A stretch of 7,033 bases of DNA from the NCBI GenBank assembly GCA_002292955.1, contig DBCH01000125.1, forward strand, positions 1 through 7,033, written 5' to 3'. Position 1 is the first letter of the stretch. Each line of letters begins with the position of its first letter. Position numbers and translations under genes: made by a program. The notes below the pieces were generated by a model that did not search any database, had not been told where the DNA came from, and was given only the letters and a program-made list of their open reading frames with translations. This DNA is from Microbacteriaceae bacterium UBA963. GTDB taxonomy: Bacteria > Actinomycetota > Actinomycetes > Actinomycetales > Microbacteriaceae. This document shows, one piece after another, positions 1-5,060 of this stretch.

Positions 1-842
1 CCGCTGGGGTCGGGCACTTCGGAAATTCCGTCGCCCGTCATCTCAAAGCAGCCCACTTCGTCGGTGGGCCCAAAGCGGTTCTTGAGTGAGCGCACGAATC
101 TGAGGGCCGTCTGACGGTCACCCTCAAAGTGACACACCACGTCTACGAGGTGTTCGAGCATTCGGGGCCCGGCGATGCTGCCGTCTTTGGTGACGTGCCC
201 CACAAGGATCAGTGGAAGAGCCGACTCCTTGCAGGTGCGCAGCAGCGCCGTGGCAACTTCGCGCACCTGACTGGGACCACCGGCAAGACCGTCGACGGCC
301 GAACTCGCCACCGTCTGCACCGAGTCGACGATGAGCAGGTCGGGTTTTATCGCTTGCACCTGACCCAGGATGAACGACAGGTCTGTCTCGGCGGCCACAA
401 ATAGGTTGTCGTGCAGTGCGCCGGTGCGGGTGGCGCGCATGCGTACCTGATTCACCGATTCTTCGGCGCTCACATAGAGCACGCGCTGCCCGCCGGCCGC
501 CGCGCGCGAGGCCACCTCCAGCAACAGTGTTGACTTGCCCACGCCCGGCTCGCCCGAGAGCAGGATGGCGGCGCCGGCCACGATGCCTCCGCCGAGCACG
601 CGATCAAACTCGCCGATGCCCGTGGGGCGGTGAGTGAGTTCGTTGCCGGAGGCTTGCGTGATGGGCACGGCCTGCCGCTCGCCGGCCACTGGCGTTGCGG
701 TGATCCGCGTGGTGATACCCGTTTGCTCGCCCACGCTGGTGACCGTGCCGAAGGCCTGGCACTCTCCGCACTGGCCGGCAAACTTGACGCTGGTCCAGCC
801 GCACTCGACGCAGCGGAATCCGGGGACGGTGGTCTTGGCCAT
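1..842 (-). CDS. radA: DNA repair protein RadA, N-terminal 280 codons (3' end outside window)
   Basis: RadA is a RecA-like ATPase that acts with RecA in recombination, helping branch migration and processing of recombination intermediates. Reading leftward from the ATG at 842-840, the protein opens MAKTTVPGFRCVECGW. It carries a four-cysteine zinc finger (C11, C14, C25, C28), a Walker A motif GEPGVGKST at residues 97-105, a Walker B-like strand LLIVDSVQT, and the RadA-specific KNRFG motif followed by PTDE (near positions 60-85). The frame stays open to the window edge. The C-terminal Lon-like domain, which makes up the rest of the usual roughly 450 residues, lies outside. No Shine-Dalgarno sequence precedes the ATG; a TAAAGT box sits 7 nt upstream, which suggests a leaderless mRNA. 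The gene diverges from the tRNA-Ser gene. Identity is certain from the motifs; completeness cannot be judged. Confidence 0.97.
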   Translation of the reverse strand, partial: MAKTTVPGFRCVECGWTSVKFAGQCGECQAFGTVTSVGEQTGITTRITATPVAGERQAVPITQASGNELTHRPTGIGEFDRVLGGGIVAGAAILLSGEPGVGKSTLLLEVASRAAAGGQRVLYVSAEESVNQVRMRATRTGALHDNLFVAAETDLSFILGQVQAIKPDLLIVDSVQTVASSAVDGLAGGPSQVREVATALLRTCKESALPLILVGHVTKDGSIAGPRMLEHLVDVVCHFEGDRQTALRFVRSLKNRFGPTDEVGCFEMTGDGISEVPDPS

Positions 843-849
843 GGTGTTC

Positions 850-855
850 ACTTTA
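850..855 (-). promoter_or_regulatory. Putative -10 box (TAAAGT) for leaderless radA
   Basis: On the minus strand TAAAGT fits the actinobacterial TANNNT -10 consensus. Only the seven bases GAACACC separate it from the ATG, so transcription would begin at or next to the A of the start codon. No convincing -35 element is seen at the expected distance. This is an inference from spacing and from the absence of a ribosome binding site. Confidence 0.4.
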
Positions 856-919
856 CGGGCGTGCACCGACAGTAGTGGGGAGTTGTGCCCGCGATTAGCC
901 CCAACCCGTTGGCCTCACG

Positions 920-925
920 TAAACT
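920..925 (+). promoter_or_regulatory. Putative -10 box (TAAACT) for tRNA-Ser
   Basis: TAAACT fits the TANNNT consensus and ends 7 nt before the mature tRNA 5' end at 933, so the transcript would have almost no 5' leader. No good -35 is seen 16-18 bp upstream. It is weakly supported and rests on position and the hexamer alone. Confidence 0.3.
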
Positions 926-932
926 TGCTCTC

Positions 933-1022
933 GGTTCCGTGTCCGAGCGGCCGAAGGTGCAACTCTCGAAAAGTTGTGTGCGTGAAAGCGCACCGTGGGT
1001 TCAAATCCCACCGGGACCGCCA
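933..1022 (+). tRNA. tRNA-Ser (anticodon CGA)
   Basis: This 90-nt gene folds into a complete class II (long variable arm) cloverleaf. The acceptor stem GGTTCCG pairs with CGGGACC, with one G-U, and is followed by discriminator G and an encoded CCA (1020-1022). The anticodon stem CAACT/AGTTG (960-964, 972-976) holds loop CTCGAAA, which places anticodon CGA at 967-969, reading the serine codon UCG. The variable arm GTGCG/CGCAC and the T arm GTGGG-TTCAAAT-CCCAC are both perfect. A strong hairpin terminator begins at the last base of the CCA. The gene lies alone between divergent radA and the Nudix-like gene. Confidence 0.97.
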
Positions 1023-1060
1023 AAAAGTAAGACCCCTCATTCCGAGGGGTCTTACTTTTT
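1022..1060 (+). terminator. Rho-independent terminator of tRNA-Ser
   Basis: This is a perfect 17-bp inverted repeat. The left arm at 1022-1038 starts AAAAAGTAAGACC, the loop is ATTCC at 1039-1043, and the right arm at 1044-1060 ends in CTTACTTTTT. The GACCCCTC core is GC-rich and a T run follows on the plus strand. It overlaps the final A of the tRNA CCA, so it surely ends the tRNA transcript. By symmetry it could also act leftward, but no gene approaches from that side. Confidence 0.93.
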
Positions 1061-1118
1061 GCTTGGGAGTAAAGGTGCTGGGATTTGGGAGGAGGCAGTC
1101 CTGTGGACTGCCGACGGC

Positions 1119-1134
1119 TCCCACCGGGACCGCC
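1119..1134 (+). repeat. 16-nt direct repeat of the tRNA-Ser 3' end
   Basis: The sequence TCCCACCGGGACCGCC at 1119-1134 is identical to 1006-1021, which is the T-arm 3' strand, acceptor 3' strand, discriminator and first two C's of the CCA of the tRNA-Ser gene. The copies are 113 bp apart and the terminator lies between them. Just before the second copy is a small hairpin, GGCAGTC-CTGTG-GACTGCC (1094-1112), itself flanked by GGGAG (1087-1091) and CTCCC (1118-1122). No further cloverleaf can be drawn, so this is not a functional tRNA. It could be a decayed tRNA tail, an attachment-site scar or a local duplication. Confidence 0.6.
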
Positions 1135-1174
1135 CTGTTTCGTCGCGGGGTCGCGTCATTTCTTTCCACATTCG

Positions 1175-1180
1175 TATGAT
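1175..1180 (+). promoter_or_regulatory. Putative -10 box (TATGAT) for the leaderless Nudix-like gene
   Basis: TATGAT is a near-consensus -10 hexamer. It is followed by the six bases GAAGAC and then the ATG at 1187, so the expected transcription start falls on the start codon. No Shine-Dalgarno sequence fits at a normal distance. No clear TTGACA-like -35 is seen 16-18 bp upstream. Confidence 0.5.
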
Positions 1181-1186
1181 GAAGAC

Positions 1187-1726
1187 ATGAGCGTGCGCAC
1201 CCCCGACCCCAATTCGGGATGGCTGGGCGACGACGAGTTGGCCGCCATCCGCCTTCGGCTTCCCCTGCTTTACGTGGAGGCGGTGCCGGTGCACGTCGAC
1301 GGTTTGGGTCGCGTCACTGACGTGGGCCTCTTATTGCGGGCCACAAAGAGCGGATCAATCACCCGAACGATTGTGTCGGGACGCGTGATGTACGGCGAGA
1401 CCGTGCGCGAGGCGCTCTTTCGTCACATTGAGAAAGACCTCGGCCCCATGGCCTTTCCGTTGCTTCCCGCGAGTGCGCATCCGTTCTCGGTGGCCGAGTA
1501 TTTCCCCGAATCCGGGCGTTCTCCCTTCACGGATGATCGCCAGCACGCAGTGTCTCTCGCCTTCGTTGTACCCGTCACGGGAACGTGTGAACCGCGCCAA
1601 GATGCCCTTGAAGTGACGTGGTTAACCCCTGAAGAGGCGCTCGAAGATGCCGTCACCAGCGAAATGGAGGGCGGAAGAGGGGTTTTACTGCGTGCTGCCC
1701 TTGCTTCTGTGGGCAGACTCAACTAG
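1187..1726 (+). CDS. Nudix-fold protein of the DUF4916 type, probably with altered catalysis
   Basis: The 179-residue product starts MSVRTPDPNSGWLGDDELAA. It resembles the actinobacterial 'NUDIX hydrolase family' proteins of the DUF4916 group, with recognisable segments LPLLYVEAVPV (25-35), HAVSLAFVVPVTG (120-132) and WLTPEEAL (145-152). The Nudix box lies at 65-87. Against Gx5Ex7REUxEExGU it keeps G65, E71, R79 and G86, but the RE glutamate is H80 and the metal-binding EE pair is K83-D84. Ordinary Mg-dependent pyrophosphate hydrolysis is therefore doubtful, and a binding or divergent enzymatic role is possible. The frame is open upstream to 1085, but 1187 is chosen because it follows a TATGAT box by 6 nt and the homology begins at GWL. 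The substrate is unknown. Confidence 0.88.
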   Translation: MSVRTPDPNSGWLGDDELAAIRLRLPLLYVEAVPVHVDGLGRVTDVGLLLRATKSGSITRTIVSGRVMYGETVREALFRHIEKDLGPMAFPLLPASAHPFSVAEYFPESGRSPFTDDRQHAVSLAFVVPVTGTCEPRQDALEVTWLTPEEALEDAVTSEMEGGRGVLLRAALASVGRLN

Positions 1727-1747
1727 CCAAACCTTCGATTTATCCCT

Positions 1748-1753
1748 TAGACT
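1748..1753 (+). promoter_or_regulatory. Possible -10 box (TAGACT) for the coiled-coil gene pair
   Basis: TAGACT fits TANNNT and lies in the 124-bp gap between the Nudix-like gene and the first coiled-coil gene. Initiation here would give a 5' untranslated region of roughly 90 nt that includes the hairpin at 1800-1827. No -35 is recognisable. An alternative is TTGCGC (1755-1760) with TATTTG (1778-1783) at 17-bp spacing, which has a poorer -10. Neither is strong. Confidence 0.3.
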
Positions 1754-1799
1754 CTTGCGCGGAGACCTATGTCTTCATATTTGTTGTTCTCGTGATTTT

Positions 1800-1827
1800 G
1801 CGGGGCATCAGCTTGCTGATTCTCCGC
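1800..1827 (+). other. Hairpin upstream of the coiled-coil operon (5' UTR structure or U-less terminator)
   Basis: Bases 1800-1827 form a hairpin. An inner perfect stem ATCAGC-TT-GCTGAT (1807-1820) is extended by GCGGGG against TCTCCGC, with one G-U and one mismatch. No T run follows. It ends 9 nt before the Shine-Dalgarno sequence of the first coiled-coil gene. It could end Nudix transcription without a U tract, or act as a leader structure affecting the downstream pair. The sequence alone does not decide. Confidence 0.45.
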
Positions 1828-1836
1828 TCTAACCGC

Positions 1837-1844
1837 AAGGAAAG
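1837..1844 (+). promoter_or_regulatory. Ribosome binding site (AAGGAAAG) fixing a GTG start
   Basis: AAGGAAAG is complementary to the 16S rRNA tail and sits 6 nt before GTG at 1851. It supports the GTG codon as the start of the first coiled-coil gene, since no nearby ATG fits and the paralogue aligns from this same residue. Confidence 0.8.
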
Positions 1845-1850
1845 ATTCCC

Positions 1851-2918
1851 GTGGCAGACTCCCCCTCGTTCCGCACGTCCCGGTCGGGCTATGAGCCCGA
1901 AGACGTCGATCGCGCCTTCACGGAACTCACGAGCCGCATTTCGCGGGCCGAGCGTGAGCGTGAAGAATCCGATCAGGCCATTGAGCGCATCACCCGTGAA
2001 CTCAACGAGGTGCGCAGCGCACTCAAGCGTGCCAACGCCAAGCCGTCGTTCTCTGATCTCGGTGCCGCCTTCGAGCAGACCCTTCGCGTTGCCGAAGAAC
2101 AGGCTGGAAAGCTCATTTCGGATGCCACGGCTGAAGCCAACATTGCGCGCGATGCCGCCAAGGCTGAAGCCGACGAAGTAACCTCTGCAGCTCAGCGTCA
2201 CGCCGAGAAGCTCAACTCCGAAGCCGAGGCTCGCATTTCGGCCATTCGCTCCGAAAGCGAGCGCAAGTCGGCCATGGCAATCGCCGATGCCGAGCGCAAG
2301 CTTGAAGAAGCGAAGGTTGCTTTGGAAGAGTCGCGTGTGCAGGGCGAGCGCATCCTCGAGCAGGCCGACGAGCAGGCTGTGGCCATTGCCGCACAGGTTC
2401 AGAAAGAGACCGAAGATGCTCGCTCGGAGATGGCCACACTACGCCAGCTCAACGAGCGCGAGCAGCAGCGCATCCAGCGCGAGATTGAAGCGTCGCAGGA
2501 GAAGGCCGAGCGCGACACGCGTCGAATGAGCGAGCAGTCCGCTACGTACATCGCCGACATCTCGAAGGAAGCCAACAAGCAGGTTATCGAGGCAGACGAG
2601 CAGGGTGCCGATGTGGTGCGTGAGGCAGAGTTGTTCCTCGCCAAGGCTCGCCAGGACGGCGACTCACTGGTGTCGCACGCTCAGGAAACCGCCGACGGTC
2701 TGGTCGCTCGTGCTGATGCACGTGGCGAGGGTCTCACCCACCGCATGTACGAGCACGCCCAGGGCCTCCTCGACGGAGCCGTGTCGCGACTCGAAGAACT
2801 CGAAGAGCAGCGCACCAGCGTCAACGCGTTCGCGCACGACGTTCGCGCCATGCTCGTTGCCGAAGCTGCCGTTGCCAACGAGTCGTCCGCTTCTGCGCTC
2901 GACGATGAGGAGAACTAA
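1851..2918 (+). CDS. DivIVA/Scy-like coiled-coil protein, first of a tandem pair
   Basis: The 355-residue protein starts at GTG with a good ribosome binding site. Its short N-terminal segment SFRTSRSGYEPEDVDRAF (6-23) resembles the DivIVA pattern of an aromatic/basic patch, then GY, acidic residues and V, which in DivIVA/Wag31 binds curved polar membrane. From about residue 25 to 335 it is almost wholly A/E/R/Q/K-rich helix with heptad-like spacing and no signal peptide or membrane segment, ending in an acidic tail (LDDEEN). The block LKRANAKPSFSDLGAAFEQT (58-77) interrupts the coil and recalls the start of the Scy/FilP type of coil. DivIVA, Scy and FilP organise polar growth and cytoskeleton in actinobacteria, so a polar or cell-envelope scaffold role is inferred. 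The next gene is a paralogue 2 nt downstream. The specific family name is uncertain. Confidence 0.9.
   Translation: MADSPSFRTSRSGYEPEDVDRAFTELTSRISRAEREREESDQAIERITRELNEVRSALKRANAKPSFSDLGAAFEQTLRVAEEQAGKLISDATAEANIARDAAKAEADEVTSAAQRHAEKLNSEAEARISAIRSESERKSAMAIADAERKLEEAKVALEESRVQGERILEQADEQAVAIAAQVQKETEDARSEMATLRQLNEREQQRIQREIEASQEKAERDTRRMSEQSATYIADISKEANKQVIEADEQGADVVREAELFLAKARQDGDSLVSHAQETADGLVARADARGEGLTHRMYEHAQGLLDGAVSRLEELEEQRTSVNAFAHDVRAMLVAEAAVANESSASALDDEEN
2907..2913 (+). promoter_or_regulatory. Ribosome binding site (GAGGAGA) inside the end of the first coiled-coil gene
   Basis: GAGGAGA lies within the last codons of the first coiled-coil gene, 7 nt before the ATG at 2921. With only 2 nt between stop and start, translation of the second gene is probably coupled to the first. 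Confidence 0.85.
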
Positions 2919-2920
2919 TC

Positions 2921-3973
2921 ATGGTTGACATTCGCTCCTTCCGCACCGCGCGCCGTGGTTACGACCGCGACGAGGTGTTGACCGCCATCTCCGATGCCAC
3001 CGCCAAGGTAGAGCAGCTCGAGGGCGATCGTTCGACGGCCGAGAGGTCGGTTGAGCGCCTTACCCGCGAACTCACCGATCTGCGTGGCGTTCTCAAGCGC
3101 GCCAACTCCAAGCCCACCTTTGCCGACCTCGGTTCGGCCTTCGAGCACACGCTGCGTGTTGCCGAAGAGCAGGCCGACAAAATGGTCAAGGACGCCACAG
3201 CAGAAGCGCGCGTTCTTCGCGAGAGCGCTCGTGCCGAGGCCGAGCAGGTCACTCGCTCCGCGCGCCTCAAGGCCGAGAAGGGCGTGGCAGAGGCCGATGC
3301 CCGCTCCGAAGAGCTTCGCGTTGACGCCGAGCGTCGCGTTACCGAGCTGACCATCCAGGCAGATGCCCGCAACGCCGAGGCCCGCACCTCGATCGAAATC
3401 GCTCAGCGCAAGTCGGCAGCCGTGATCGCTGAGGCCGAGCGCGAGGCTTCTGAGATTCGCTCGCGCGTTCACCAGGAGACCGAAGACGTTAAGACCGAGC
3501 TCTCCACGCTTCGCCAGATGGCCGAGCGCGAGCAGCTGCGTATTGAGCGCGAGATCAAGGTTGCCCAGATTGATGCCGAGCGCGAGCGTCTGGCTCTGCA
3601 CGAAGAGGCCATCGCGCACGTTCAGCGCATCACCGAAGAAGCCAACGAGCGTCTTGCAGTGTCGACCAACCAGGCCGGCGAGCTCAGCGCTCAGGCCGAG
3701 GAGTACCTCAGCCAGTCGCGTTCGCGCGCCGAGGAGATTCTTCAGGCAGCTCGTAACGCCGCGGCCAACACCATCACGCGTGCCCGCGCTCGTGCTGAGC
3801 AGCTCACGGTTCGCTTTGCCGAGCACAACGGCGAGCTTCTGACAGACACGGAGTCGCGTCTCACGCTGCTCGAAGAACAGCGCCGCATTGTCGACGAGTT
3901 CGCCCTCGAGCTGCGCGCCCTGTCGTCGTCCGACGCCATGGTGTCTCTGGACGAGACAGACGCCCAGGCATAG
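2921..3973 (+). CDS. DivIVA/Scy-like coiled-coil protein, second of a tandem pair
   Basis: The 350-residue paralogue of the preceding protein starts MVDIRSFRTARRGYDRDEV. The GY motif is at residues 13-14, the same positions as in its partner. The two proteins align without gaps from the N-terminus to about residue 334. Roughly 40% of positions are identical by eye, with strong islands at 44-87 (31 of 44), 183-212 (19 of 30, including ETED and TLRQ) and 312-333 (SRL..LEEQR..V..FA). Between islands the sequence drifts but length does not change. It is a long charged coiled coil with no signal peptide, membrane span or cysteine, and its C-terminal tail is unlike its partner's. It is read from coupled frames and ends before a strong terminator at 3988. 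A structural, filament-forming or polar scaffold role is inferred. A heteromer with the upstream product is plausible but not shown. Confidence 0.9.
   Translation: MVDIRSFRTARRGYDRDEVLTAISDATAKVEQLEGDRSTAERSVERLTRELTDLRGVLKRANSKPTFADLGSAFEHTLRVAEEQADKMVKDATAEARVLRESARAEAEQVTRSARLKAEKGVAEADARSEELRVDAERRVTELTIQADARNAEARTSIEIAQRKSAAVIAEAEREASEIRSRVHQETEDVKTELSTLRQMAEREQLRIEREIKVAQIDAERERLALHEEAIAHVQRITEEANERLAVSTNQAGELSAQAEEYLSQSRSRAEEILQAARNAAANTITRARARAEQLTVRFAEHNGELLTDTESRLTLLEEQRRIVDEFALELRALSSSDAMVSLDETDAQA
3905..3919 (+). repeat. 15-nt direct repeat, copy 1 (second copy at 4041-4055)
   Basis: CTCGAGCTGCGCGCC, which encodes LELRA near the C-terminus of the second coiled-coil protein, recurs exactly at 4041-4055. 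That is just beyond the terminator and before the convergent SRPBCC-like gene. Flanking bases do not match. It may be a small duplication scar or chance in GC-rich sequence. Confidence 0.5.
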
Positions 3974-3987
3974 CTCCCGCTTTCGTC

Positions 3988-4019
3988 AAAAGCCACGCAG
4001 CTTCGGCTGCGTGGCTTTT
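3988..4019. terminator. Bidirectional Rho-independent terminator, UUCG loop
   Basis: This is a perfect 14-bp inverted repeat, AAAAGCCACGCAGC at 3988-4001 and its complement at 4006-4019, closing the very stable tetraloop TTCG. A T run ends the stem in both directions. It lies 14 nt after the second coiled-coil stop and 48 nt after the stop of the convergent minus-strand SRPBCC-like gene, so it probably ends both transcription units. Confidence 0.95.
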
Positions 4020-4067
4020 GCGTTGTCCTCGTGCGTTGTTCTCGAGCTGCGCGCCGCAACCAACCCG

Positions 4068-4571
4068 CTAGTCGGTGTGCGGCACCTGGCTCGTGTGCGG
4101 CGTGGGCCAGGTGGGCGCCAGCTTCTTGAGTCGGGCTCCGCGTACCTGCCAAAACGCCCACATCGAGATCCACACAAAAGGAGTGAGAAGGCCGGCGCGC
4201 ACCGCGAGCCGATCGCGAAACAGGGTGCGACCATCATCCGTGGCCGACACGGCCATGCGGTGATCCCACTTGGGCATGACGCGGAGGAATCCCGTGAGCC
4301 CAGCCCCCTTGTCCACAATCATGCGCACGCCACCGGGTCGCTCGCCGAGAGAGACGAGGATGCGCTGGTGGCCGATCGGAAAGATACCGAGCAGGCTCAG
4401 GCGCACGTCGTGGGGCGTGCCCTCACTCCAGCGCTCGGGAAATCCGCCCTTTTCGAGCGAGCGCACGCGAATGAGCGGCGCCGACGCCTTGCGAAAGACG
4501 GCGGGGGACTGCAGCGCGTCCCACGCGGCATCGGGGGTGGTGTCTAGCGTGAAGCGGAGGAAAACGAACAC
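4068..4571 (-). CDS. SRPBCC-like (START/polyketide cyclase fold) hypothetical protein
   Basis: The 167-residue protein starts at GTG 4571; the codon immediately upstream is a TAA stop, so no earlier start exists. The N-terminal strand-helix VFVFLRFTLDTTPDAAWDAL (1-20), a middle of alternating strands (residues about 55-125) and a C-terminal helix rich in aromatics (about 129-148, with W133, W137, F139 and W140) fit the SRPBCC helix-grip fold, which holds hydrophobic ligands in a cavity. Family membership is inferred from pattern only, and no ligand or reaction can be assigned. There is no signal peptide. It is the last gene of a minus-strand set, 30 nt after the SprT-like gene, with only a weak AGGTTAGG Shine-Dalgarno sequence 11 nt upstream. 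The fold assignment is moderate; that the gene is real is likely. Confidence 0.82.
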   Translation of the reverse strand: MFVFLRFTLDTTPDAAWDALQSPAVFRKASAPLIRVRSLEKGGFPERWSEGTPHDVRLSLLGIFPIGHQRILVSLGERPGGVRMIVDKGAGLTGFLRVMPKWDHRMAVSATDDGRTLFRDRLAVRAGLLTPFVWISMWAFWQVRGARLKKLAPTWPTPHTSQVPHTD

Positions 4572-4601
4572 TTAACTCACGACCTAACCTTTGTCTCTTC
4601 T

Positions 4602-5060
4602 CTAGAGTACGTCGCGTTTGGTCCACTCGATGAGGTTGGCGCGCGAGAAGCCCCGCCCACAGGCCCCGCAGGCGAGCGGGCGCGTGGGTGCGCGAAAGCG
4701 AAAGTGCTCGTGTCCGGCCGGACACACGCCCAGCCAGGGGGCCAACTCTTTCGCCACGCTGCCGTCGTGAGTGCGCTTTCCGTCGTAGCCCAGATCCTTG
4801 GCAATCGAGCGCCACTTGGCTCCGTGACCAGCACCCATCCCGGCGAGAGCGTGCGCCACCTCGTGCAACAGCACCTGGTGAATCTCGTCGTCCTCGTAGC
4901 GGGCGGCCAAGTGCCGAGAGACGCTGATGGTGTGACGGCGAAAGTCGCACAGTCCGGCGCGCGTGCGCGCGTGGTCGAAGCGAAAACTCCAGACGTTTGC
5001 ATCCAGGTGCATCCGGATCAGGGCATCCGCCCATTTCTCCACTCGAGCCAGATCGGCCAT
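4602..5060 (-). CDS. SprT-like zinc metalloprotease domain protein
   Basis: The 152-residue protein carries the zincin signature HEVAH at residues 66-70 within LLHEVAHALAG. A third histidine follows at H79 (GHGAKW), giving the HExxH-x8-H arrangement of SprT/Spartan-like proteases. E67 would be the catalytic base. The C-terminus has CPAGH (113-117) and CGAC (131-134), a probable small zinc ribbon, also usual in SprT-like proteins. Eukaryotic Spartan cuts DNA-protein crosslinks; the role of these bacterial relatives is mostly unknown, so the substrate is not assigned. The ATG at 5060 overlaps the TGA of the upstream methyltransferase-like gene by one base (TGATG), with a weak purine-rich stretch upstream, so coupling is likely. 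It is cytoplasmic by lack of a signal peptide. Confidence 0.93.
   Translation of the reverse strand: MADLARVEKWADALIRMHLDANVWSFRFDHARTRAGLCDFRRHTISVSRHLAARYEDDEIHQVLLHEVAHALAGMGAGHGAKWRSIAKDLGYDGKRTHDGSVAKELAPWLGVCPAGHEHFRFRAPTRPLACGACGRGFSRANLIEWTKRDVL

Noticed and set aside
1081..1134. A second tRNA gene ending in CCCACCGGGACCGCC
   Set aside because: Only the 3' tail matches. No acceptor 5' strand, D arm or usable anticodon loop can be drawn, and the CCA is lost.
1022..1134. An integrative element or CRISPR-like repeat array next to the tRNA
   Set aside because: Only two copies of a 16-nt repeat exist, 113 bp apart, with no integrase, transposase or cas gene in the window.
634..1179. Plus-strand open frames of 100-180 codons covering radA, the tRNA and the terminator
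   Set aside because: They run through the tRNA-Ser gene and its terminator hairpin and oppose radA, whose motifs are unmistakable. They have no coding signature of their own.
1085..1186. A longer N-terminus for the Nudix-like protein from the upstream ATG at 1085
   Set aside because: That stretch covers the tRNA-tail repeat and the TATGAT box, its translation is Pro/Gly/Arg-rich and unlike the family, and the family pattern begins after the ATG at 1187.
2915..3826. A 303-codon open frame on the minus strand opposite the second coiled-coil gene
   Set aside because: It is an antisense shadow. The A/E/R-rich coding strand read backward gives Leu/Gly/Ala-rich text without stops, there is no ribosome binding site, and the sense gene has a clear paralogue, start and terminator.
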